Below are positions 26,870 through 34,958 of a DNA stretch of 64,000 nt, piece by piece; positions within the stretch are counted from its first letter, which is position 1, and every line of letters begins with the position of its first letter. The position numbers and the translations under genes are program-made. The DNA is taken from NCBI GenBank assembly GCA_002452745.1, contig DKFC01000044.1:126130-190129 (forward strand), written 5' to 3'. Under the pieces are notes generated by a model. It worked only from the letters and a program-made list of their open reading frames with translations. It was not told the DNA's origin and made no database searches. This DNA is from Firmicutes bacterium UBA6806. GTDB taxonomy: Bacteria; Bacillota; Clostridia; Peptostreptococcales; Acidaminobacteraceae.

Positions 26870-27811
26870 CTATTTATCTAAAGGTTCACCACATTTAAGC
26901 AGTAATTTCGCCCATTTTCGATCCACTTCTCTTTGAATTTCTTCAAGCATAGATTCGTTTCCTGGTTTGAACAGATGTTTAAATCGTCCTTGTGGCTTTA
27001 AGAAATCTTCAATCGGCAATTTATTCTTCGGTCTATAGCTCAATTTCCACTCGCCGTTCACCACTTCAAATAGAGGCCAATAGCAAGTTTCAACCGCAAG
27101 TCGACACATTTCCATCATCTCTGACTCAGGATATCTCCAACCTCTTGGACATGGTGCGAGGACATTCATAAAAGCTGGCCCTTCTGTATAGATTGCACGT
27201 TCAGATTTTTCATGCAAATCCTTGAAATTTTTAAAAAACGTCGTTTGAGCCACGTATGGGATATTGTGTGCCGCTATAATGTCTGTGAGATCCTTGTTGA
27301 ACTGCTGTTTGCCGCTCTTGTTCTTTCCAATTGGCGATGTGGTGGTTTCGGAGTACTTTGGTGTCGCTGAAGATCTTTGAATCCCCGTATTCATATAAGC
27401 GCCATTGTCATAGCAAACATAAACCATGTCGTGGCCTCTTTCCATTGCCCCAGAAAGTGATTGGAATCCAATGTCATACGTGCCGCCGTCTCCGCCGAAA
27501 GCGATAAACTTGTAGGTATCATCCAGTTTTCCCTTTCGTCTCATGACATTATAAGCCGCTTCAACGCCACTGACAGTTGCCCCTGCATTTTCAAACGCAC
27601 TGTGGATGAAGGAATCCTTCCATGCGGTATATGGGTACATAAATGTGGATACTTCAAGGCATCCAGTTGCATTGCCGATTACAGCTTGATCCTCTTCTTT
27701 TAACGCCCTGAGTACCCCTCTGACAGCCACTGGTGCACCGCAACCAGCGCACATTCTGTGACCACCTGTGAGTCTTTCAGGCTTGTTCATCTCAGTTTTC
27801 AAATTATACAT
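26870..27811 (-). CDS. porB: 2-oxoacid:ferredoxin oxidoreductase, beta subunit (pyruvate type)
   Basis: The 313-residue TPP-binding subunit has HRMCAGCGAPV near the N-terminus (cluster cysteines), GNATGCLEVS, and the TPP/Mg motif FGGDGGTYDIGFQSLSGA followed by YDNGAYMNTG. It binds TPP and one 4Fe-4S cluster in pyruvate (or another 2-oxoacid) oxidation to acyl-CoA with ferredoxin reduction. The start at 27811 has GAGGTG upstream; the longer reading starts with GTG in that site. It is the last gene of the por operon. Confidence 0.88.
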   Translation of the reverse strand: MYNLKTEMNKPERLTGGHRMCAGCGAPVAVRGVLRALKEEDQAVIGNATGCLEVSTFMYPYTAWKDSFIHSAFENAGATVSGVEAAYNVMRRKGKLDDTYKFIAFGGDGGTYDIGFQSLSGAMERGHDMVYVCYDNGAYMNTGIQRSSATPKYSETTTSPIGKNKSGKQQFNKDLTDIIAAHNIPYVAQTTFFKNFKDLHEKSERAIYTEGPAFMNVLAPCPRGWRYPESEMMEMCRLAVETCYWPLFEVVNGEWKLSYRPKNKLPIEDFLKPQGRFKHLFKPGNESMLEEIQREVDRKWAKLLLKCGEPLDK

Positions 27812-27824
27812 TACGGTCACCTCA

Positions 27825-29006
27825 CTATTCTCTAACGCCTAGGTAGCGGTATACTTCGCCAGCATTTGACGCTTCGACGATGTCATAGAGCGCCTCATAA
27901 ACGGTTTCAATGTCTTGTGTTCGCACATCACGACCACCCAATCCATATATATAGTTCACCATATAGGGTCTGTTTGCACTGTCATACATAGCAGAACGCA
28001 CTTCTGCGAAAAGAGGCCCGCCAGCTGCTGAAAACCCTTCACATCTATCCATAACCGCCACTGCTTTAACTGTTTGAAGCACTTCTCTCAGTTCATCAAA
28101 AGGAAATGGTCTAAAGACCCTGATTTTGATGAGACCAACTTTTTTGCCTTCGCTTCTGAGTTTGTCTATGGCGTCTTTTGCAGTTCCGGCAGTTGAGTTA
28201 ATTAAAATCAATGCCACATCTGCATCTTCCATCTCATAAGTTTCGAAGAATCCATAACTTCTACCAGTAACTTTTTCATAGTCCTTTGCAACTTCTAAGA
28301 TCACTTTCTTGGCACTTGTCATGGCTTCTGCCTGTTGACGTTTGTGTTCCATATAGAAATTGACGGTATCGTACGGCCCCACCGCAATTGCTCGATCTGC
28401 ATTTAGCAGATAATCTTGTGGTTCATATTCTCCAACAAAGGATTTAACTTTTTCGTCTTCAAGCAACTCTATATTTTCCACCGCATGGCTTGTGATAAAT
28501 CCATCCTGACATACCATCACTGGAAGCATTACCTCTTGACTCTCTCCAATTTTAACGGCCTGTATGAAGTTGTCGTAAGCCTCTTGGTTGTTTTCGCTGT
28601 ATATTTGAATCCATCCCGAATCCCTGGCGCCCATGGAATCACTGTGGTCCGCATTGATATTGATCGGGCCAGTCAAGGCTCTGTTTACACATGCCATGGT
28701 AATCGGAAGCCTTGAAGATGCTGCGACATACAACATTTCGAACATCAGGGCAAGTCCACATGATGAAGTGGCTGTAAAGGTTCTTGCACCTGCCGCCTGC
28801 GAACCGATACAAGCTGACATGGCACTGTGCTCCGATTCCACTGTAACAAACTCAGTATCCACTGAACCGTCGGCAACATATTGCGAGAAATACTGTGGAA
28901 TTTCTGTTGAAGGGGTTATTGGAAACGCTGGAAGCACATCTGGATTTATTTGTTTCATTGCAAATGCAATTGCTTCGTTACCTGACAATCTATCTCTGAT
29001 AGCCAT
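27825..29006 (-). CDS. porA: 2-oxoacid:ferredoxin oxidoreductase, alpha subunit (pyruvate type)
   Basis: The 393-residue subunit opens with LSGNEAIAFAMKQINPDV and AFPITPSTEIPQYFS, the standard alpha-subunit pyrimidine-binding domain, and has TATSSCGLALMFEMLY. Domain II carries the CoA-binding region (INSTAGTAKDAID). The order gamma-delta-alpha-beta matches pyruvate:ferredoxin oxidoreductase operons of anaerobes such as Thermotoga. A branched-chain 2-oxoacid role (Vor) cannot be excluded from sequence alone. GGAGG precedes the ATG. Confidence 0.88.
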   Translation of the reverse strand: MAIRDRLSGNEAIAFAMKQINPDVLPAFPITPSTEIPQYFSQYVADGSVDTEFVTVESEHSAMSACIGSQAAGARTFTATSSCGLALMFEMLYVAASSRLPITMACVNRALTGPININADHSDSMGARDSGWIQIYSENNQEAYDNFIQAVKIGESQEVMLPVMVCQDGFITSHAVENIELLEDEKVKSFVGEYEPQDYLLNADRAIAVGPYDTVNFYMEHKRQQAEAMTSAKKVILEVAKDYEKVTGRSYGFFETYEMEDADVALILINSTAGTAKDAIDKLRSEGKKVGLIKIRVFRPFPFDELREVLQTVKAVAVMDRCEGFSAAGGPLFAEVRSAMYDSANRPYMVNYIYGLGGRDVRTQDIETVYEALYDIVEASNAGEVYRYLGVRE

Positions 29007-29015
29007 TTGATCCTC

Positions 29016-29324
29016 CTATTTTTGATCTTTTATTAAGTTAATCGCACCAAAAGGACATACTTTGGCACAGATGCCGCAGCCTTTGCAGTGATCGAAGTTA
29101 AAGTCTAAACGCTGTCCATTGGTCACTGGAATAGCACTGTCAGGACAGGTTGGTGCACAGAGCAGACATTGCTTGCACAGCTCAGTGTTGAATACGGGTT
29201 TCATGGTTCTCCAATCTCCCGTTATAAAATTCTCGGCACTGCCTGATTCATAAACTGTACCGCCTGGTGTAATGTCTTTCCAGTTGATTTCAGTCGTGAT
29301 GAGTTGTCCCTGTTTATTCCTCAT
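29016..29324 (-). CDS. porD: 2-oxoacid:ferredoxin oxidoreductase, delta subunit
   Basis: The 102-residue ferredoxin-like subunit carries two 4Fe-4S motifs: CKQCLLCAPTCPD and CKGCGICAKVCPFG. It passes electrons from the catalytic core to ferredoxin. The ATG overlaps the gamma-subunit stop codon (ATGA), with GGAGG in the gamma gene, so translation is coupled. Confidence 0.92.
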   Translation of the reverse strand: MRNKQGQLITTEINWKDITPGGTVYESGSAENFITGDWRTMKPVFNTELCKQCLLCAPTCPDSAIPVTNGQRLDFNFDHCKGCGICAKVCPFGAINLIKDQK

Positions 29325-29899
29325 AGCCCTTTGACCTCCTTCATTGCCATTTCAAGTGCTTTGGTGTTGCCTTCAATAACTTCCGGCTTAGATGCAAATT
29401 TATGAGCAAATGACTGTTTCATATCGTTTATAAAATCTTCCTCTTTCATAAGTCCACTGACCTTGACAACAGCACCGAGCATCGGTGTGTTTGGGAAGTA
29501 TTTTCCAAGTGTGCTAAGAGACACTTTTCTTGCATCAATGGTACAAATTTTTCCCTGATAGCCTCCCAGATAACTTCTGATTTCATCAGGTGCTTTCTCT
29601 GTGTTTACAATGACTGCCCCATCGGCTTTAAGTCCCGCTGTTACATCCACTGAGCTCAGTAAACTCTCATCTACCACAACTACATAGTTTGGTTCGTAAA
29701 TATTAGAATGAACTCTAATGCGTTCATCACTTATTCTGTTATAAGCTGTAATGGGTGCTCCCATTCTCTCTGGACCGTATTCCGGAAAGCCCTGAACATA
29801 ACTTCCCGTGTTAAATGCGGCTTCCGCCAGAAGTAAAGAAGCTGTTTTAGCTCCTTGTCCGCCTCTTCCATGCCATCTTATTTCCAAAATCTTAGACAT
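29321..29899 (-). CDS. porG: 2-oxoacid:ferredoxin oxidoreductase, gamma subunit
   Basis: The 192-residue subunit has the gamma signature RWHGRGGQGAKTAS near the N-terminus, FPEYGPERMGAPI, and a conserved end. The gamma domain shapes the CoA and dimer region. It is first in the operon, preceded by GGGAGG, and lies 55 bp from a sigma-54 promoter. The operon is divergent from an AAA+ activator gene. Confidence 0.9.
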   Translation of the reverse strand: MSKILEIRWHGRGGQGAKTASLLLAEAAFNTGSYVQGFPEYGPERMGAPITAYNRISDERIRVHSNIYEPNYVVVVDESLLSSVDVTAGLKADGAVIVNTEKAPDEIRSYLGGYQGKICTIDARKVSLSTLGKYFPNTPMLGAVVKVSGLMKEEDFINDMKQSFAHKFASKPEVIEGNTKALEMAMKEVKGL

Positions 29900-29953
29900 G
29901 CCTTATACCTCCCGATAATTATATTTTCAACTGAGCGCTCGCTATTATAGATA

Positions 29954-29969
29954 CGCAAATTGTATGCCA
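29954..29969 (-). promoter_or_regulatory. Sigma-54 (-24/-12) promoter of the por operon
   Basis: The minus strand reads TGGCATACAATTTGCG, with GG and GC separated by ten bases, matching the RpoN consensus TGGCAC-N5-TTGCW. It lies about 55 bp upstream of porG and faces away from the divergent AAA+ activator. Confidence 0.85.
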
Positions 29970-30049
29970 GTATGAAATCCTACATTTTTTCAGGGATTCT
30001 AAGGGATTTTGATGTCGTTTTGTTACACAAAATGTTATAATGAATATTA

Positions 30050-30093
30050 TTTCTAACAATTTCAGTTTTTTCTAACATGTTTTCAAACTGAAA
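30050..30093. promoter_or_regulatory. Candidate enhancer (activator-binding) dyad
   Basis: TTTCAGTTT (30060-30068) and AAACTGAAA (30085-30093) are a perfect inverted repeat, overlapping two direct copies of TTTCTAACA. The position, about 90-125 bp upstream of the -24 element, suits a sigma-54 enhancer for the activator encoded at 30173. Confidence 0.5.
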
Positions 30094-30172
30094 ATAGCCC
30101 TTCTCTTCACTGGAAGAGTCTTTATAAAAAATCAAAGTCAAAATATTATCTTAATAAATGAGGTGCATGTCC

Positions 30173-31564
30173 ATGAACAAACTCTATACGTATGAATTAT
30201 TCGAAGAAATCCTAGACCACTCCAACGACGGATTCAATGTGGTGGATATAAATGGCACTGTAATCTATGCCAATAAGATGTCCGCAGAATACGCCAATAC
30301 CACCACATATGAGATGATCGGAAAACCAATAACTAATTTTTATGAAGAAGCTGTTTTGCTCAGGGTTTTAAAGACGAAAAAACCCGTCCTCGATGAGAAA
30401 ATTCACTATGTCAACAACAAGAAATACATTGTTAATTCCTATCCACTCATAAAAAACCATCAATTTATAGGCGCTTATTCGATTTTTAAGGACGTCAGGG
30501 ATATTGAGGAACTGAACAAACGCATCAGCTATTTAGAAGTTCATCTAGAAATCACTAAGCCCGAGAAGGGCATTTTGGACATTATCGGAATCGAAGGCAG
30601 TCTAGACACGGTTATCATGCAAGCGAAACGCACAGTGGGTTCACTTGGCGGCCCGAGACACAGCATCATCACTGGCGAATCTGGCACGGGTAAAACCATG
30701 CTTGCAAAGCTGATCTATTCATACGCAAAAGATGTTGGCGTCATCGGCAAAAAAGCCCCTTTCATCGAAGTCAACTGCGCCCAGTTTACCAATCCCGATA
30801 TCGCAGCCATGGAAATATTCGGCAGTGAAGCAGGGGCTTACACAGGTTCACGTCAAAAAAAGGGGCTATTTGAACAGGCACATGGAGGGGTTCTATTTCT
30901 AGATGAAGCGCATGCGCTTGAACAGTATCAAAATTTACTTTTAAAGGCCATTGAATCGGGAACCACTAGAAGAATTGGCGGTATAGATGAAATTCCAGTG
31001 GATGTGATTATCATTGCAGCTTCAACACGTGATTTGAGAACCTATTTACTCCCCGAACTCTATCAACGACTTGCGCAATATGCCATTCACCTGCCCTCAT
31101 TGGATGAGCGCAATTTGGAAGAAAAGCACCTGCTGTTCGACCATTTCGTGAGCACCTATAAGGCCGCTGTTGAAAAAATTCACAATATCAAATATAATAT
31201 CCAGTTTACAGAGGAGGCCAAAGCCTTTCTGCTGAGGGCAAAATACCCTAGAAATATTCGGCAGTTTCGAGACATCATCAATTTCAGCATTGATTCAGCC
31301 GCCCCCCTAATTTCAGACTTAAAGGACAGGTCAAGCATCACAACCACAGTCACCGCAGATCATCTTCCATTTGAAATCTACGAGGATTCTAAGTCTCAGA
31401 TGCCTGAACAACAGCCTCAGACAATTGACGAATCTGTCAAAGAAAAAATCCTTGAGCTCAATGCTCAGGGACTTGGCCCTAGGAAAATCGCCACGCGCTT
31501 AAAAGAGGCGTCTATTTTTGTCGAATACTATCAGGTTGCCTATTTTCTAAAAAAACAAAAGTGA
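30173..31564 (+). CDS. Sigma-54-dependent activator (PAS-AAA+-HTH)
   Basis: The 463-residue regulator has a PAS domain (about 10-110; FEEILDHSNDGFNVVDINGT) and a sigma-54 AAA+ domain (Walker A GESGTGKT, Walker B GGVLFLDEAHAL, R-finger region ELYQRLAQYAIHLPSL). The C-terminus is a helix-turn-helix (LNAQGLGPRKIATRLKEA) rather than a standard Fis type. The sigma-54-contacting loop reads GAYTGS instead of GAFTGA. The start at 30173 has GAGGTG seven bases upstream. It is divergent from porGDAB and probably activates it in response to a PAS ligand. Confidence 0.85.
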   Translation: MNKLYTYELFEEILDHSNDGFNVVDINGTVIYANKMSAEYANTTTYEMIGKPITNFYEEAVLLRVLKTKKPVLDEKIHYVNNKKYIVNSYPLIKNHQFIGAYSIFKDVRDIEELNKRISYLEVHLEITKPEKGILDIIGIEGSLDTVIMQAKRTVGSLGGPRHSIITGESGTGKTMLAKLIYSYAKDVGVIGKKAPFIEVNCAQFTNPDIAAMEIFGSEAGAYTGSRQKKGLFEQAHGGVLFLDEAHALEQYQNLLLKAIESGTTRRIGGIDEIPVDVIIIAASTRDLRTYLLPELYQRLAQYAIHLPSLDERNLEEKHLLFDHFVSTYKAAVEKIHNIKYNIQFTEEAKAFLLRAKYPRNIRQFRDIINFSIDSAAPLISDLKDRSSITTTVTADHLPFEIYEDSKSQMPEQQPQTIDESVKEKILELNAQGLGPRKIATRLKEASIFVEYYQVAYFLKKQK

Positions 31565-31596
31565 GGTGATGGTTTTTTCTCTCCACACCTCACTTT
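31558..31596. terminator. Convergent hairpin terminator
   Basis: AAAGTGAGGTG pairs perfectly with CACCTCACTTT around a 17-base loop between two convergent genes. The stem includes the activator's stop codon. Confidence 0.6.
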
Positions 31597-31624
31597 ACAC
31601 GATACAGTCACCGTTTAATTCAAT

Positions 31625-33121
31625 TCATTGCTTTAAAGCAACACAGTTGCCACCATTTTGTTTGGCCTGATAGAGCATTGCATCCGCCACCTTATAGGCC
31701 TCTTTAAAGTTCATTTGATTCACATCTATGTTTGAATAGGCGCCAATACTCACACCAATCGCTGGTAATTTAATGCCGTTTTCATATTGTTGATATCCCA
31801 GTTCCTCCAAGACGCGATTTGCAATGACCTCACAGGCATTCTCAAAGCAGTCTGCCAGAATGATACAAAATTCATCGCCTCCCAAGCGACCAATTAAGTC
31901 TTTGCTTCGGATGCATTTCTTCATGGCCCTTACAACGCCAATTATCACAGCATCACCCGTTGGATGCCCAAAAGTATCATTGATCTTTTTGAATTTATCT
32001 ATGTCAATAATCATCATACAAACTGTCCCTTCTTTAATAGACTCATACTTTCTCTCAAGGGTTCTTCGATTGTATATTTGCGTCAACCCATCCAGTTCCG
32101 CTTTTTCCTTAAGTTCAAATTGACGAATCATCTGTGAAGTCGTATCTCTTAAAACAGCAACGCCACCACCCATTTTCCCATTTGTCATGACGAGATGATG
32201 AATTTTGAGTTCAAAATACCGTGTCTCCACCCCTGTATCAAACCTCAGCTGATGCACCAAATCTTTGCCGCTGGTATAAATTTCATTTAAGTCTTCTCTG
32301 TCTATCAATGTTCCAAATTCACTCAAAAACCGAGTTGCCGCTGTATTGCTCTCCAGTATTTTTCCCTCTTTTGACAGGACAAAGATTCCCTCCTCCAACG
32401 AATTGATAACCCAGTCCTTTGCCAGTGGCGATACAGATAAAAAATCATATTTGAAGATGCCCACACTGATAAAAAAATAGGGTAAACACATAATCGCCGA
32501 CATTGGAATTGAAAATCCTTGATTCTCAAACCAGTATTGTTTGGCAATCAGCAGAACCAGTGCAAGTAAAAAACCTGTGGAAATCATAATGACTTGCCTC
32601 TGCATGCTTTTAAAAATTTTCGCCAAATGTATGAATAAAAGCAAGGTTGCAAAAGCAAATAGAAAAAATCGGATCAAGACGAAAAAAATACCAAGGCCAG
32701 TCGATGTCACAATTAGATCAAAAGAACCTTCTGACTCAATTAGATACACGCTAGATCTCATGAGATGATGCATGGGATCAGTGAATAAAAGAATCATGGC
32801 AATGCTGTTTAACACAACAAACAATTGCATGATTGATTTGTGAATCTTGTTTTCTGCCTCCGTATAACAGACGACAAACCAATAATCCACAACCGAAACA
32901 AATGCCATCCCAAACTGAATGATATTTCTAAAGAAAACCTTTGATCCCAAATCGTGAACGAAGAGTTCAAAAATCGTCCCCAATGTCCATATAACCATAA
33001 AAATCATAGCATACATAAAGTATTTAGAACATTTTTCCTCTCGATTGTGGTAGCTAAACGCCCCAAGCAAACTGATGACCACCAGTGAAACCATGTTCAA
33101 AAAAATATATATAAACTGCAT
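31625..33121 (-). CDS. Membrane diguanylate cyclase (7TM-PAS-GGDEF)
   Basis: The 498-residue protein has seven membrane segments in the first ~220 residues (7TM histidine-kinase type N-terminus), a PAS domain (WVINSLEEGIFVLSKEGKIL), and a GGDEF domain (LTQIYNRRTLERKY; active site GRLGGDEF). The product-binding I-site RSKD lies five residues before GGDEF, so feedback inhibition by c-di-GMP is expected. It makes c-di-GMP at the membrane. GAGGGA precedes the ATG. Confidence 0.9.
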   Translation of the reverse strand: MQFIYIFLNMVSLVVISLLGAFSYHNREEKCSKYFMYAMIFMVIWTLGTIFELFVHDLGSKVFFRNIIQFGMAFVSVVDYWFVVCYTEAENKIHKSIMQLFVVLNSIAMILLFTDPMHHLMRSSVYLIESEGSFDLIVTSTGLGIFFVLIRFFLFAFATLLLFIHLAKIFKSMQRQVIMISTGFLLALVLLIAKQYWFENQGFSIPMSAIMCLPYFFISVGIFKYDFLSVSPLAKDWVINSLEEGIFVLSKEGKILESNTAATRFLSEFGTLIDREDLNEIYTSGKDLVHQLRFDTGVETRYFELKIHHLVMTNGKMGGGVAVLRDTTSQMIRQFELKEKAELDGLTQIYNRRTLERKYESIKEGTVCMMIIDIDKFKKINDTFGHPTGDAVIIGVVRAMKKCIRSKDLIGRLGGDEFCIILADCFENACEVIANRVLEELGYQQYENGIKLPAIGVSIGAYSNIDVNQMNFKEAYKVADAMLYQAKQNGGNCVALKQ

Positions 33122-33261
33122 ATTTTCCCTCGATTCAAGCCTTGAATTTGCATCTTGCTCATTTCGACTCGCCTTTATACGCGTCAGTAATTAATTGTAA
33201 CATCTGTGTGGTCACTATTCCAAGCGTTTTTATGCATTCTCATTTTGAGCAACCTCTTTTG

Positions 33262-34146
33262 TCACAGTCCTTCATGCCAAATATTTTGAAGCATCGACGC
33301 TATTTTTGAGAACATTCTTTCCTTCTCTTTTCGACTTATAAATCCAAAATGTAAATCTACATAGAGGTCAAGTCCCCGCCATATTTTTATTTTATTCTCT
33401 TTTGCAAGTTGTTCTGCAATGGGTTCTGCCAACAGTGAACAGGCCATTCCTTGATCTACAAGCCTGCCAATTAGAACCTCGTCATCAACATACATAATCT
33501 TATCAGGTTCGTACCCTCTCAACTGAAAAAATTCATGTGTTTCTTGATAAAAGGGACAGCCCTTTGTCGTCCAAATCCAAGGATTCTTTAGGAGGATTTC
33601 CATTGAAACCGCCTCGTCATTTAGATTCCAAATTTCGGGATACACGACAACCATTTGATACGTTCGAAGTTTAATCTGCGTCATGTTTGGAGATGCGATT
33701 TTGCCATAGTAGAACCCTGCATCTATCTGTGCCTCTGACAGTGCCTGTGCCGCTTCTTCACTTCTTACGTCCTTGAAGTGAATCTCTGTTTTTGGAAATG
33801 ACAACGTAATGTGTTCTATCAGCTGACTAATTCTAAGCACTTCACTATCTGTATTCAAGCCTATTTGAATAGATTTAACACCACTCCAGTTTAGTGCCTC
33901 CGCCTTCTTTTCCAAAGATTCAATTGCCAGCAGGATTGCTTCTGCATCAGATAACAGCATCTCTCCCGCCTCAGTTAAAGTCATTCCTTTTGCACTTCTA
34001 TTAAAAAGTGTCAGCTCTAGTTCCGTTTCCAAACTTCTCACTTGTGCACTAATAGCGGGTTGACTTGTCGAAAGATTCACTGACGCCTCGGTGAGATTAC
34101 CTGTCTTAGAAATTTCAACAAATGCTCTTAGCTGCCTCAGTTCCAT
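33262..34146 (-). CDS. LysR-family regulator
   Basis: The 294-residue protein starts with the LysR helix-turn-helix (MELRQLRAFVEISKTGNLTE; NLSTSQPAISAQVRSLE) and has a periplasmic-binding-like effector domain. It is divergent from a LysE-type exporter 200 bp away, the usual layout for a LysR protein that activates an amino-acid exporter. The inducer is not known. Confidence 0.87.
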   Translation of the reverse strand: MELRQLRAFVEISKTGNLTEASVNLSTSQPAISAQVRSLETELELTLFNRSAKGMTLTEAGEMLLSDAEAILLAIESLEKKAEALNWSGVKSIQIGLNTDSEVLRISQLIEHITLSFPKTEIHFKDVRSEEAAQALSEAQIDAGFYYGKIASPNMTQIKLRTYQMVVVYPEIWNLNDEAVSMEILLKNPWIWTTKGCPFYQETHEFFQLRGYEPDKIMYVDDEVLIGRLVDQGMACSLLAEPIAEQLAKENKIKIWRGLDLYVDLHFGFISRKEKERMFSKIASMLQNIWHEGL

Positions 34147-34346
34147 AAAGATACCACCTATCCATTATAGTCATTTTAAATTCAATTAAAATCCGTATCA
34201 TACTTTAAATCTTTAATCCCCGTGCCTAGTTTATTCATCCACCACAGTCATTTGTTTTATTTATGACCCCATCAAAAAACACAATTGGACGTGCTTGCAA
34301 TTTGCAATTATACTGATAAAAAACAATTTTGAATGGAGGAAATTAT

Positions 34347-34958
34347 ATGTCTATTGGAATTGCCATGTTTTTGTACTCGCTGTCCATGTCGCTCTCCCCA
34401 GGCCCAATTAACATGATGTCGCTATCCTCAGGCGTCAACTATGGCTTTAAAAAGACCTTTGCCTTTGTATCCGGTGCAACAATTGGATTTACGCTTTTGC
34501 TGATTTTAACTGGTATTGGGCTTGCAAATACCCTCTCTCATCTAAGTGGCTTTTATAAATTCCTAGAGTCCATCGGCGCTGTTTATATAGGCTACATGGG
34601 TTATAAAGTCATGTCCTCAACCCCCCAGCTGCAAGTTGATGAAAAAGGCCTTTTAAAATTTCATCAGGGATTCTTGATGCAATGGCTCAACCCCAAAGCT
34701 TGGATTGCATGTCTTTCTGGAATTGTCGCCTTTAACTTAAAAGATTCAGACACCTTACTGGTGACATTTGTCAGCATTTACTTCCCCACTTGCTATGTGG
34801 CACTTTCCATCTGGGCATGGCTTGGGTCTAAGCTACAATTTTTAAACGGTATCAAAAACGGTGTAAAAATTTTTAATCGGCTTACGGGAATTGCCTTAAT
34901 TCTCGTGGCAGTCTACCTCTTGTTCAATGCTCACTTTGTTCCTTCCGCCGTCCTTTGA
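34347..34958 (+). CDS. LysE/RhtB-family exporter
   Basis: The 203-residue protein has about six membrane segments. It starts MSIGIAMFLYSLSMSLSPGPINMM and carries the family pattern SPGP plus GATIGFTLLLIL and MQWLNPKAWIACLSG. Members export amino acids or derivatives. The start at 34347 has GGAGG seven bases upstream. Its last 63 bp overlap the 3' end of the convergent diguanylate cyclase gene. Confidence 0.87.
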   Translation: MSIGIAMFLYSLSMSLSPGPINMMSLSSGVNYGFKKTFAFVSGATIGFTLLLILTGIGLANTLSHLSGFYKFLESIGAVYIGYMGYKVMSSTPQLQVDEKGLLKFHQGFLMQWLNPKAWIACLSGIVAFNLKDSDTLLVTFVSIYFPTCYVALSIWAWLGSKLQFLNGIKNGVKIFNRLTGIALILVAVYLLFNAHFVPSAVL

